In this document: piece after piece, positions 8,176-15,195 of the stretch | How the letters are laid out: each line of letters opens with the position of its first letter | How positions within the stretch are numbered: position 1 is the stretch's first letter | From: Gemmatimonadota bacterium | GTDB taxonomy: Bacteria; Latescibacterota; UBA2968; UBA8231 | Reading direction: 5' to 3' | DNA length: 23,838 bases | Assembly (NCBI GenBank): GCA_028875335.1 | Contig: JAPPEF010000068.1 | Location: 1-23,838 of the forward strand | Program-made: the position numbers and the translations under genes | Notes under the pieces: generated by a model | What the model saw: only the letters and a program-made list of their open reading frames with translations | Databases searched by the model: none | What the model was told of the DNA's origin: nothing

Positions 8176-8198
8176 ATGAACTAATGTGCAGTAAGTAT
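8169..8198 (+). promoter_or_regulatory. Promoter of lexA
   Basis: Perfect -35 TTGACA (8169-8174), 17-base spacer, then TAAGTAT (8192-8198) as the -10 candidate; an AT-rich run TATATATAAG at 8196-8205 is the alternative but would need a 21-base spacer. The LexA-box-like sequence lies in the spacer, as expected for an autorepressed lexA gene. Confidence 0.5.
8177..8190 (+). promoter_or_regulatory. Candidate LexA operator (SOS box)
   Basis: TGAAC-TAAT-GTGCA is an imperfect palindrome in the lexA promoter spacer. It differs by one base from TGCNC-N4-GTGCA, the motif I recall for Fibrobacter succinogenes LexA, and its left half also matches the Gram-positive GAAC-N4-GTTC box. Position between -35 and -10 would block RNA polymerase. 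Binding is inference. Confidence 0.5.
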
Positions 8199-8226
8199 AT
8201 ATAAGTTCAGGTTGCTGTTCATCTTT

Positions 8227-8241
8227 CCTCCCCAATGGAGG
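8227..8241 (+). promoter_or_regulatory. Hairpin covering the lexA ribosome-binding site
   Basis: CCTCC (8227-8231) can pair perfectly with the Shine-Dalgarno sequence GGAGG (8237-8241) across a 5-base loop; the lexA ATG is at 8249. The 5-bp stem would partly hide the ribosome site. It is short, so the effect, if any, may be modest. Confidence 0.35.
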
Positions 8242-8248
8242 CACACTC

Positions 8249-8875
8249 ATGCCCAAACCCCTAACCGAGCGCCAACAAGCAATTTACGACTTCATCGCCG
8301 ATGCAATTCGCTCCGGGGGCCCCCCCACGATCCGCGAGATCATGGACGTCTTTGGCATCAACTCCACCAATGGCGTCCGCACCACCTTGGAGACCCTGGA
8401 GAAAAAAGGCTACATCCGCCGCCGAGCGCGCCGCTCCCGGGGCATAGAACTCGTCGATTTCGTCAGGCCCGCCTCCCTTTCCGCGGATCTGCGCGAAGTG
8501 CCCCTCGTTGGCCGAGTCGCCGCAGGCACCCCGATTCTCGCTACCCAAAACATAGAGAACACGCTCAACGTCGATGCATCGCTCGTCCCCGCTTCCGGCG
8601 ATGTGTTCGCGCTGCGCATCCACGGCGAGAGCATGTGCAACGCCGGGATTCTCGATGGCGACATCGTCATCGCCCGCCAGCAAGACCGCGCCGAGCGCGG
8701 CGATATCGTCGTCGCGCTGCTCGGCGACGAGGCCACGGTCAAGCGCTATGCTCCCGACCCCGACGGCATCCGGCTCCTGCCCGAAAACGAGGCGTTCGAC
8801 CCCATCGTCGTCCCGCCCGACGCCGACGAGTTCAGCATTGCCGGCAAGGTAGTGGGCCTCATGCGCCGCTTCTAG
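8249..8875 (+). CDS. lexA: LexA repressor (SOS regulator)
   Basis: Self-cleaving repressor of DNA-damage genes, 208 residues, family-typical length. N-terminal winged helix (LTERQQAIYDFI, then PPTIREIMDVFGINSTNGVRTTLETLEKKGYI, about 25-56), linker, and S24 peptidase domain. The self-cleavage dipeptide is Ala92-Gly93 in VGRVAAGTPI; the catalytic pair is Ser128 in GESM and Lys165 in TVKRY. Start is ATG at 8249 with GGAGG seven bases upstream. It is the first gene of the plus-strand block and diverges from tilS; the promoter spacer holds a candidate LexA box. The usual NSIRG-like recognition segment reads INSTNGVRTTLETL, with an unusual STNG where SxxS is common, which may go with a non-standard operator. 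Confidence 0.96.
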   Translation: MPKPLTERQQAIYDFIADAIRSGGPPTIREIMDVFGINSTNGVRTTLETLEKKGYIRRRARRSRGIELVDFVRPASLSADLREVPLVGRVAAGTPILATQNIENTLNVDASLVPASGDVFALRIHGESMCNAGILDGDIVIARQQDRAERGDIVVALLGDEATVKRYAPDPDGIRLLPENEAFDPIVVPPDADEFSIAGKVVGLMRRF

Positions 8876-8886
8876 GGTGCGCTTAG

Positions 8887-10215
8887 GTGGATGCTGCTGT
8901 GCGGCGCGCCCACGCGCGCGCCATTTTTGACGCCGGGGTCGCGGCCGCCGATCCCGGCCGTTGTATCCGCCAAACCCTCGCAGTCACAGGCGATGAGTTG
9001 CGCTGCGGCCCGCTCCGCTTCCCCCTCGATACCATTTCCAGCCTGCGCCTAGTCGGTGCCGGTAAGGCCACTGTGGCCATGGCCGCGGCCGCCGAAGCAA
9101 TTCTCGGCGACCGCATTGACTGCGGGGCCATCAACACTAAGTACGGCCACGCGCTGCCGTTGGCGCGGGTCGAGACCTTTGAAGCTGGGCATCCGGTCCC
9201 AGACGAAGCCGGTGTGGCTGGTGCCCGCCGTCAGCTTGCGCTGCTAGCAGGCTTGGACCCCGACGCTCTGGTCCTCGGCCTCTTCTCCGGCGGCGGCTCG
9301 GCCCTGCTACCCGCCCCAGCCGAGGGCCTGACCCTCGCAGAAAAGCAAGAAACCACCCGCCTCCTGCTCGCCTGCGGCGCGACCATCGACGAAATCAACG
9401 CCCTGCGCAAACACCTTTCAGCCATCAAAGGCGGGCTGCTCGCTCGGGTAGCAGTACCCGCCCGCGTCGTCGCCCTCATGCTCTCGGACGTCATCGGCGA
9501 TCCCCTCGACACCATCGCCTCCGGCCCCACCCACCCAGATTCCACGACTTTTGGCGATTGCCTAGCGATCGTCGATCGCTACGACCTGCGCCACCAGCTC
9601 CCCGCCCCAGTCCGTCAGCACCTCGAAGCTGGCACCCGAGGCGAGCGGCCGGAAACTCCCAAACCCGGAGACCCTTGCTTTGCCCGCGCCGAGAGCTTGG
9701 TCATTGGCAATAGCCGCTTGGCCATCGACGCGGCCACAAACCAAGCCAGCGCGCTCGGCTACGAAGTGCTCGTCCTCACCAGCCGCTTACAGGGCGAGGC
9801 GCGCCACGCCGCGGCCGCGTTGGTCTCCATCGCCCAAGAAACCGCAGAGACCAACCGTCCCATCGCCCGGCCCGCCTGTCTCATCGCCGGCGGCGAGACA
9901 ACTGTCACCCTGCGCGGCAACGGCAAGGGCGGGCGCAACCAAGAATTGGCCTTAGCCGCATCTCTCCAACTCGACGGTTGGCCCGCCATCACCCTGCTCT
10001 CCGGCGGCACCGACGGCACCGACGGCCCCACCGATGCCGCCGGTGCCCTAGCCGACAGCCAAACCTTGAGCCGCGCCCGCGCCCAAGGTCTCGACGCCCG
10101 TGCCTTTCTCGACCGCCACGACTCCTATTCCTTCTTCGCGGCGTTGGACGACCTCGTTATAACGGGTCCTACAGGCACCAACGTCATGGATCTGCAAATC
10201 GTCCTCATAGCCTGA
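8887..10215 (+). CDS. Glycerate 2-kinase (MOFRL/DUF4147 family)
   Basis: Phosphorylates D-glycerate with ATP to 2-phosphoglycerate (GckA/TtuD type), linking serine, glyoxylate or sugar-acid breakdown to glycolysis; cytoplasmic. 442 residues, the usual length. The N-terminal DUF4147 domain has RLVGAGKATVAMA (about 54-66), GHPVPDEAG, LFSGGGSALLPAPAEGLTL and INALRKHLSAIKGGLLA; the C-terminal MOFRL domain has GGETTVTLRGNGKGGRNQE and SGGTDGTDGPTDAAGA. Start is GTG at 8887 with a weak AGGGTG seven bases upstream; the ATG at 8891 is out of frame. It begins 11 bases after lexA and may be co-transcribed with it, though SOS control would be odd for this enzyme. gckA would be the usual symbol but the family has several names. 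Confidence 0.92.
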   Translation: MDAAVRRAHARAIFDAGVAAADPGRCIRQTLAVTGDELRCGPLRFPLDTISSLRLVGAGKATVAMAAAAEAILGDRIDCGAINTKYGHALPLARVETFEAGHPVPDEAGVAGARRQLALLAGLDPDALVLGLFSGGGSALLPAPAEGLTLAEKQETTRLLLACGATIDEINALRKHLSAIKGGLLARVAVPARVVALMLSDVIGDPLDTIASGPTHPDSTTFGDCLAIVDRYDLRHQLPAPVRQHLEAGTRGERPETPKPGDPCFARAESLVIGNSRLAIDAATNQASALGYEVLVLTSRLQGEARHAAAALVSIAQETAETNRPIARPACLIAGGETTVTLRGNGKGGRNQELALAASLQLDGWPAITLLSGGTDGTDGPTDAAGALADSQTLSRARAQGLDARAFLDRHDSYSFFAALDDLVITGPTGTNVMDLQIVLIA

Positions 10216-10255
10216 AGATCGCCCATCCCAGCGGGAGATGATGCAGTGAGCCGAT

Positions 10256-10285
10256 TTGACACTCGGCCACCCTTCCGCTAGCTTT
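10256..10285 (+). promoter_or_regulatory. Promoter before the PorV/PorQ-like gene
   Basis: TTGACA (10256-10261), 17-base spacer, TAGCTTT (10279-10285). The element fits TAnnTTT rather than TATAAT. Transcription would begin near 10291, only about four bases before the ATG at 10295, which has no ribosome site, suggesting a leaderless message. Confidence 0.5.
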
Positions 10286-10294
10286 TTACAACCC

Positions 10295-11227
10295 ATGCCC
10301 AAGAGTCTTCTTCCGCTTGCATTAGCCCTGTTGCTGACCGGGGCTGTACACGCCGCCTCGCGCTACGCCGGTGAGTTTCTCGGCTTGGGCGCGGGTGCCC
10401 GCTCTGCGGCCTTGGGCAGTGCCTATGTGGCCCTCGCGGACGACGCCACCGCGGGCTATTGGAATGCAGCCGGTCTATCTGCCCTCAACAGTCGCCAAGT
10501 TCACCTGACGCATTCCGAACACTTCTCCGGCCTCATCCAGCGCGATTTTGTCGCCGTCGCCCGACCGGGTCGCCTCTTTCATGGCATGGCCCTGAGCTTG
10601 GTCCGCATGGGCATTGACGACATCCACTTTACCGAACTGCCGGATCCCCTCCAGCTCCCCAGCACGGACAACCGTCCCCTCATCGCTTCGACCGAACAAA
10701 GCGCGGATTACGCCCTATATCTGTCGGGCAGTCGCCGGCTCGGTGCGCGCTTATCCCTCGGGTTAAGCGCCAAGGCCATTTACCGCCAAGTCGCCTCCAT
10801 CAACGCCTACGGCTTTGGCCTCGACCTAGGCGTGCGCTACCAATTGAGCCACCAGATCGCGCTGGCAGCTAACGTGCGCGACGCGACCACCACGCCCATC
10901 GTCTGGAATACGGACAGCACCGACCGCATCCAGCCCTCACTGCTCTTGGGCGTAGCGTACGCCATACCCATCGCCGAGGGCCAGACCACCGCCCTCCTAG
11001 CCACCCGCTCTGGCGGCGATGCATCTGCTGCGACCGATGACGTCCCGCTCAACGCCGGCCTAGAATACCGCCATCGCTACATCGCCTTGCGGGCCGGGCT
11101 AGAGGAAGGACGCCAAGCCTTTGGGCTAGGACTGACCCCCCACCGCAACCTCGACCTCGACCTCGCCTATTTGCAGCACGATGCGCTCGAAGCAACCTAC
11201 CAGTTGTCCGCCAGCTTCCGCTTCTGA
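10295..11227 (+). CDS. PorV/PorQ-family outer-membrane protein
   Basis: Predicted outer-membrane beta-barrel of the PorV/PorQ (UPF0164, FadL-related) family, 310 residues from this start. Residues 1-20 form a signal peptide (KSLLPLALALLLTGAVHAA). The mature N-terminus has the family hallmark: FLGLGAGARSAALGSAYVALADD then AGYWNAAGLSAL. The remainder alternates polar and hydrophobic residues like barrel strands and ends in SFRF, an aromatic C-terminus expected for assembly by BAM. In T9SS organisms PorV is the shuttle that carries cargo from the translocon to the attachment complex; two T9SS-like cargo proteins lie at 15935-17518 and 22463-23838. Whether this copy is PorV, PorQ or another paralogue cannot be told. 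The upstream in-frame TTG at 10256 is inside the promoter and was rejected. Its 3' end overlaps era by 47 bases. Confidence 0.85.
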   Translation: MPKSLLPLALALLLTGAVHAASRYAGEFLGLGAGARSAALGSAYVALADDATAGYWNAAGLSALNSRQVHLTHSEHFSGLIQRDFVAVARPGRLFHGMALSLVRMGIDDIHFTELPDPLQLPSTDNRPLIASTEQSADYALYLSGSRRLGARLSLGLSAKAIYRQVASINAYGFGLDLGVRYQLSHQIALAANVRDATTTPIVWNTDSTDRIQPSLLLGVAYAIPIAEGQTTALLATRSGGDASAATDDVPLNAGLEYRHRYIALRAGLEEGRQAFGLGLTPHRNLDLDLAYLQHDALEATYQLSASFRF

Positions 11228-12107
11228 GCAACCCCGCGTCGGCTACGTAGCCCTAGCCGGTCGTCCCAACGCGGGTAAATCTACCCTCTTCAACGCCTTC
11301 TTGGGCCAGCGGCTCTCCATCGTCACCGCCAAACCGCAGACGACGCGCAGCCGCATCCTCGGCATCCTCACCCGTCCACATAGCCAGATAATTTTTTTGG
11401 ACACGCCGGGCCTGTTAGAGTCCTCCTACAAGCTGCACGAGACCATGGCCCACCAAATCGACCAAGCCGCCCGCCAAGCCGACCTAGTCTTGCTGCTGTT
11501 TGACGCCTCCCGCCCCAAAGACCGCAGCACGCTGGTGAAGCACTTTCTAGCGCGTACGCGGGTACCAGTCTTAGCCGTACTCAACAAGATCGACCTAGTA
11601 CAACCCACCCAGCTAGACGGCCTGCAAAAAAGTCTCGCGAACGAGTTTGGCATCGCCAGTCCGATCCCGGTCTCCGCCCTGCGCGGCGACGGCCTCGGCA
11701 AATTGCTATCGCGCCTAGAGGCCCAGCTACCCTGCGGCCCCAAGCTCTACCCGGACGATATGGTGGCCGAACAGCCCGAGCGGTTTTTTGCCGCCGAACG
11801 CATCCGCGAGGTAGCTTTTGAGCACCTTGAGGACGAGCTGCCCTACGCCATCAACATCCACATCGAGGAATTCCGCCAGCGCCCTGGTCACAAGACTTAC
11901 ATTCGCGCCATTATCTACGTCGGGCGCGAAAGCCAAAAGGGCATCGTCATCGGCAAAAAGGGAATGCGCCTGCGATCAATCGGACGCAAGGCTCGCGCTG
12001 CCTTAGAGGAACTACTCGACGAACCCGTCTATGTAGAACTGTGGGTAAAAGTCCGCCCAGACTGGCGCGACAAAGAGCGCGATTTGCGGGAATTTGGTTA
12101 TCTCTGA
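11181..12107 (+). CDS. era: GTPase Era
   Basis: Ribosome-assembly GTPase that binds 16S rRNA near the anti-Shine-Dalgarno end; 308 residues. G1 is GRPNAGKST (27-35), G3 DTPG (74-77), G4 NKID (135-138), G5 SALRGDG (about 165-171), and the C-terminal KH domain has GIVIGKKGMRLRSIG (254-268). The only in-frame start codon before the G domain is the ATG at 11181, so the gene begins inside the preceding barrel gene (47-base overlap) and carries an extra N-terminal segment of about 10-15 residues. No good ribosome site precedes it, so translational coupling to the upstream gene is likely. purD follows after 19 bases. Confidence 0.95.
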   Translation: MRSKQPTSCPPASASEQPRVGYVALAGRPNAGKSTLFNAFLGQRLSIVTAKPQTTRSRILGILTRPHSQIIFLDTPGLLESSYKLHETMAHQIDQAARQADLVLLLFDASRPKDRSTLVKHFLARTRVPVLAVLNKIDLVQPTQLDGLQKSLANEFGIASPIPVSALRGDGLGKLLSRLEAQLPCGPKLYPDDMVAEQPERFFAAERIREVAFEHLEDELPYAINIHIEEFRQRPGHKTYIRAIIYVGRESQKGIVIGKKGMRLRSIGRKARAALEELLDEPVYVELWVKVRPDWRDKERDLREFGYL

Positions 12108-12126
12108 ACCCGAGAAAGGAACGCCC

Positions 12127-13434
12127 ATGAACGTCCTAGTCGTCGGCAAAGGGGGGCGCGAACACGCCCTCGTGTGGAAACTGGCGCAGAGTCAGCGCAT
12201 CGACAAACTCTACGTTGCCCCCGGCAATCCAGGCATGGCATCCCTCGCTGAATGCGTCGATATACGCGTCGATACCCCCGTGGCCGAACGCGAAAAACTA
12301 GTCGGCGAAATCGAGCGTCTAGTCGCCTTTGCCCATGAGAAGCAAATCGGGCTGACCGTCGTCGGCCCGGACGACGCCTTAGCTGGCGGCATTGTCGATC
12401 GCTTCCGCGCCAGCGGCCTGGCGATCTTCGGCCCCACGGAAGCCGCCGCCCGCATCGAAAGCAGCAAGGTCTTCGCCAAAGACCTGATGGAGCGCATCGG
12501 CGTCCCCACCGCCCGGCACCAGAGCTTCACCGACAGCCAAGCCGCCAGCGCCTATATCCGCGAGCAGGGTGCTCCGATCGTGGTCAAGGCCAGCGGCCTA
12601 GCCGCCGGCAAGGGTGCGGTCGTCTGTCAGAGCGTAGATCAAGCCCTCGCAGCAGCGCGCGAAATGCTCGACGAAGACACCTTAGGCGGGGCCGGCCACC
12701 ACATCGTCGTCGAAGAATACATGACCGGCGAGGAAGCCTCGCTCTTTGCAATCTGCGACGGCGACCATTTTATCACCTTGACGCCCGCCCAAGACCATAA
12801 ACCCATCTACGATGGCGACAAAGGCCCCAATACCGGCGGCATGGGGGCCTACGCTCCGGCACCGGTGATGACGCCGGCCCTAGTGCCCGAGGCCGAGGAG
12901 CGCATCATCCGACCTGTACTCTCCGAAATGCACAGACTGGGCACCCCGTACCAAGGTGTACTTTACTGCGGGCTGATGTGTACCGATGAGGGCATCAAAG
13001 TCGTAGAGTTCAATGCCCGCTTCGGCGATCCCGAATGCCAGATCCTCATGCCCCTGCTCAAAACCGATCTCGTCGATGTGCTCACCGCCGCCTGCGACGG
13101 TCGCCTAGACCAAATGCAAGTCGAATGCGCACCCGAGGCGGCCGTCTGCGTGGTCATGGCCTCGGACGGCTATCCGCAATTTTATGAGAAGGGCTTTGAG
13201 ATTCGCGGCTTGGAGGCTTTTGCCAACCGCGACGACCTCGTCGTCTTTCACGCCGGCACAGCCCTGCGCGATGGTCGCGTCATTACGGATGGCGGCCGGG
13301 TGCTCTGCGTAACAGCCACAGACGCCAATCTCCAAGCCGCCGTCGCCAAAGCCTACTCGGCAGTAGATCAAATCGCCTTCGACAACGCCTATTGCCGCCG
13401 CGACATCGCCTATCGGGCATTGGGTCGCGCCTGA
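12127..13434 (+). CDS. purD: Phosphoribosylamine-glycine ligase
   Basis: GAR synthetase, an ATP-grasp enzyme joining glycine to phosphoribosylamine in the second step of purine synthesis; 435 residues, family-typical. Seen: N-terminal VLVVGKGGREHALVWKL (3-19), YVAPGNPGM, ATP-grasp segment VVKASGLAAGKG (152-163), GPNTGGMGAYAP (233-244) and VVEFNARFGDPE (292-303), then the C-terminal domain with CVVMASDGYP. Start ATG 12127 has AAAGGA about seven bases upstream; an in-frame GTG at 12094 would overlap era and is not needed. No other pur gene is in the window, so the gene is separated from the rest of the pathway here. Confidence 0.97.
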   Translation: MNVLVVGKGGREHALVWKLAQSQRIDKLYVAPGNPGMASLAECVDIRVDTPVAEREKLVGEIERLVAFAHEKQIGLTVVGPDDALAGGIVDRFRASGLAIFGPTEAAARIESSKVFAKDLMERIGVPTARHQSFTDSQAASAYIREQGAPIVVKASGLAAGKGAVVCQSVDQALAAAREMLDEDTLGGAGHHIVVEEYMTGEEASLFAICDGDHFITLTPAQDHKPIYDGDKGPNTGGMGAYAPAPVMTPALVPEAEERIIRPVLSEMHRLGTPYQGVLYCGLMCTDEGIKVVEFNARFGDPECQILMPLLKTDLVDVLTAACDGRLDQMQVECAPEAAVCVVMASDGYPQFYEKGFEIRGLEAFANRDDLVVFHAGTALRDGRVITDGGRVLCVTATDANLQAAVAKAYSAVDQIAFDNAYCRRDIAYRALGRA

Positions 13435-13444
13435 AGCTCTTGTC

Positions 13445-13810
13445 ATGCCCAACGACGCACTCCGCCTGCGCAACATGCGCTTTTTTGCCTATCACGGGCT
13501 TTTCCCCGAAGAGACCGCACTCGGCCAGCACTACGAGGTCGATGTCGAACTCTACGGCGATTTTCGCCGAGCAGGGCGCAGCGACGACATAGACGCGGCG
13601 ATCAACTATCCAGAGGTGTACGCGCTGGTGGCCGATGTCGTAACCGGCGAGCCTTGCAAATTGGTCGAAGCCCTCGCCGAGCGCATCGCCGAAAAGGTGG
13701 GTACCCACTGCGCTCCGGTCGAACTCGTCGTCCGCGTGCGCAAACCCAACCCCCCGGTCGCCGCACACTTTGACGGCATCGAAGTCGAAATACGCCGGTC
13801 CTATGCCTGA
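13445..13810 (+). CDS. folB: Dihydroneopterin aldolase
   Basis: Converts 7,8-dihydroneopterin to hydroxymethyl-dihydropterin and glycolaldehyde in folate synthesis; 121 residues, small tetramer or octamer-forming family. Seen: LRLRNMRFFAYHGLFPEE (6-23, with active-site Glu at 22/23), INYPEVY (53-59, with the conserved Tyr), LVEALAERIAE (73-83) and the catalytic lysine K100 in VRKPNPP. It begins 10 bases after purD and ends in an 8-base overlap with folK, an ordinary folB-folK pairing. Some FolB-like proteins are epimerases (FolX), but the adjacent folK supports folate synthesis. Confidence 0.94.
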   Translation: MPNDALRLRNMRFFAYHGLFPEETALGQHYEVDVELYGDFRRAGRSDDIDAAINYPEVYALVADVVTGEPCKLVEALAERIAEKVGTHCAPVELVVRVRKPNPPVAAHFDGIEVEIRRSYA

Positions 13811-14312
13811 ACGAGCTTATATAGCCATCGGCAGCAACCTCGGCGATCGCCGCGCGTACCTCAAAGCCGGACTCAAAGAAGTCGCCACACTCCCTAACAC
13901 GCGCCTTGCGGAGGTCTCCCGCGCCTACGAAACCCAGCCGCTGGGGCCGATCGAGCAACCGGATTTCCTCAACGCCGTCTTTGCTATAGAAACCTCGCTC
14001 GCTCCCGAGCCGCTGTTAGCCGCCCTGCTCGCCGCCGAAAAAAAGCACCAGCGGCAACGCCGTATTCACTGGGGGCCGCGCACCCTCGACCTCGATCTAC
14101 TGCTCTATGGCGAGCGCGTCGTCGAAAGCGCGGATCTGACTCTGCCGCACCCGCACATGCACGAGCGCAGCTTTGTACTAGTGCCTCTTTGCGAAATCGC
14201 CCCGCACCTTAGCCATCCAGTCACCGGCCGGCCATTTGCTGAGTATCTAGCCGCGCTCAACTGTCGCGAAGCTAAGGCCGCCGACCCTCTCACCCTTCCC
14301 ACCATCCCATGA
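13803..14312 (+). CDS. folK: Hydroxymethyl-dihydropterin diphosphokinase
   Basis: HPPK transfers diphosphate from ATP to hydroxymethyl-dihydropterin, making the FolP substrate; 169 residues. Seen: YIAIGSNLGDRRAYL (6-20), RAYETQPLGP, PDFLNAVFAIET, the loop with RRIHWGPRTLDLDLLLYG (about 79-96) carrying the metal-binding DLD, and PHPHMHERSFVLVPL. Start ATG 13803 lies within the end of folB (ATGCCTGA overlap), so it needs coupled translation; the earlier in-frame ATG at 13770 lies deeper inside folB and adds only 11 non-conserved residues. Its stop overlaps the panC start by four bases. Confidence 0.95.
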   Translation: MPERAYIAIGSNLGDRRAYLKAGLKEVATLPNTRLAEVSRAYETQPLGPIEQPDFLNAVFAIETSLAPEPLLAALLAAEKKHQRQRRIHWGPRTLDLDLLLYGERVVESADLTLPHPHMHERSFVLVPLCEIAPHLSHPVTGRPFAEYLAALNCREAKAADPLTLPTIP

Positions 14313-15163
14313 AACGCATACACACGGTCGCGGAAATGCAGGCCCAATCCGACGCTTGGCGCGGCAAGGGCCTATGCGTTGGACTAGTGCCGACGATGGG
14401 TTTTTTACACGAAGGACATCTCAGCTTGGTCGATCACAGCCTCGAAGCCGCGGACCGCACGGTAGTCAGCATTTTCGTCAATCCACTGCAATTCGGGCCG
14501 AAAGAAGACTACGCTATCTATCCGCGCGACATGGAGCGCGACCTCGACCTGCTGTCCCGCCGGGGAGTCGATGCAGTCTTCCATCCCCAAACAGTGGAAT
14601 TCTATCCCCCCGACTTCTCGACCTCTGTCGAAGTAGAAGAGCTAACCAAAGGTCTATGCGGCCCCTTTCGCCCCGGTCACTTCCGCGGCGTCACCACCGT
14701 AGTGACCAAGCTGTTCACCGCCGTCAAACCGCACCTAGCCGTCTTCGGCCAAAAAGACTACCAGCAGGCGTCTGTCATTCGTCGCTTAGTGCGCGATTTG
14801 AACTTGGACTTGCGCGTCGAGGTTGCTCCCACTGTGCGCGAAGCAGACGGCTTGGCCATGAGCTCGCGCAACGTCCTTCTCAGCGCAGAAGAGCGACAGC
14901 GCGCATCGGCCCTCTACGAAGCGCTCACAATGGGCCGGGAAAAAATCGAACAGGGCGAACGCGCCGCCAGCCAAATCATCGCCGAGATGCGGGCGCACAT
15001 CGAGCGCGCACTCGACGCGTCCATTGACTACATTTCTATCGCACACCCGGATACGCTTGAAGAAGTGGCCCATATCACCGGCCCGGTCGTCATCGCCCTC
15101 GCCGTGCGCCTGTCTAACGTCCGGCTGATTGACAACATCATCGCCGCGCCGCTCGACCGTTAG
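14309..15163 (+). CDS. panC: Pantothenate synthetase
   Basis: Joins pantoate and beta-alanine with ATP to form pantothenate, the coenzyme A precursor; 284 residues, usual length. Nucleotidyltransferase features: VPTMGFLHEGHLSL (27-40, with the HxGH nucleotide site at 34-37), SIFVNPLQFGPKEDY (54-68), FRGVTTVVTKLF, VFGQKDYQQASVIRR and the KMSKS-like region MSSRNVLLS. It starts in an ATGA overlap with folK. Pairing of folK and panC in one operon occurs in several bacterial groups and couples two vitamin pathways. No panB or panD is seen nearby. Confidence 0.97.
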   Translation: MKRIHTVAEMQAQSDAWRGKGLCVGLVPTMGFLHEGHLSLVDHSLEAADRTVVSIFVNPLQFGPKEDYAIYPRDMERDLDLLSRRGVDAVFHPQTVEFYPPDFSTSVEVEELTKGLCGPFRPGHFRGVTTVVTKLFTAVKPHLAVFGQKDYQQASVIRRLVRDLNLDLRVEVAPTVREADGLAMSSRNVLLSAEERQRASALYEALTMGREKIEQGERAASQIIAEMRAHIERALDASIDYISIAHPDTLEEVAHITGPVVIALAVRLSNVRLIDNIIAAPLDR

Positions 15164-15195
15164 TACGCACTTTCTTGAATGGAGGACAAAACTCT

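Noticed and set aside
8205..8220. GTTC direct repeat (GTTC-N8-GTTC) downstream of the lexA promoter as an alphaproteobacterial-type LexA box
   Set aside because: The alphaproteobacterial box needs a 7-base spacer; the spacing here is 8 and the TGAAC-N4-GTGCA site fits better.
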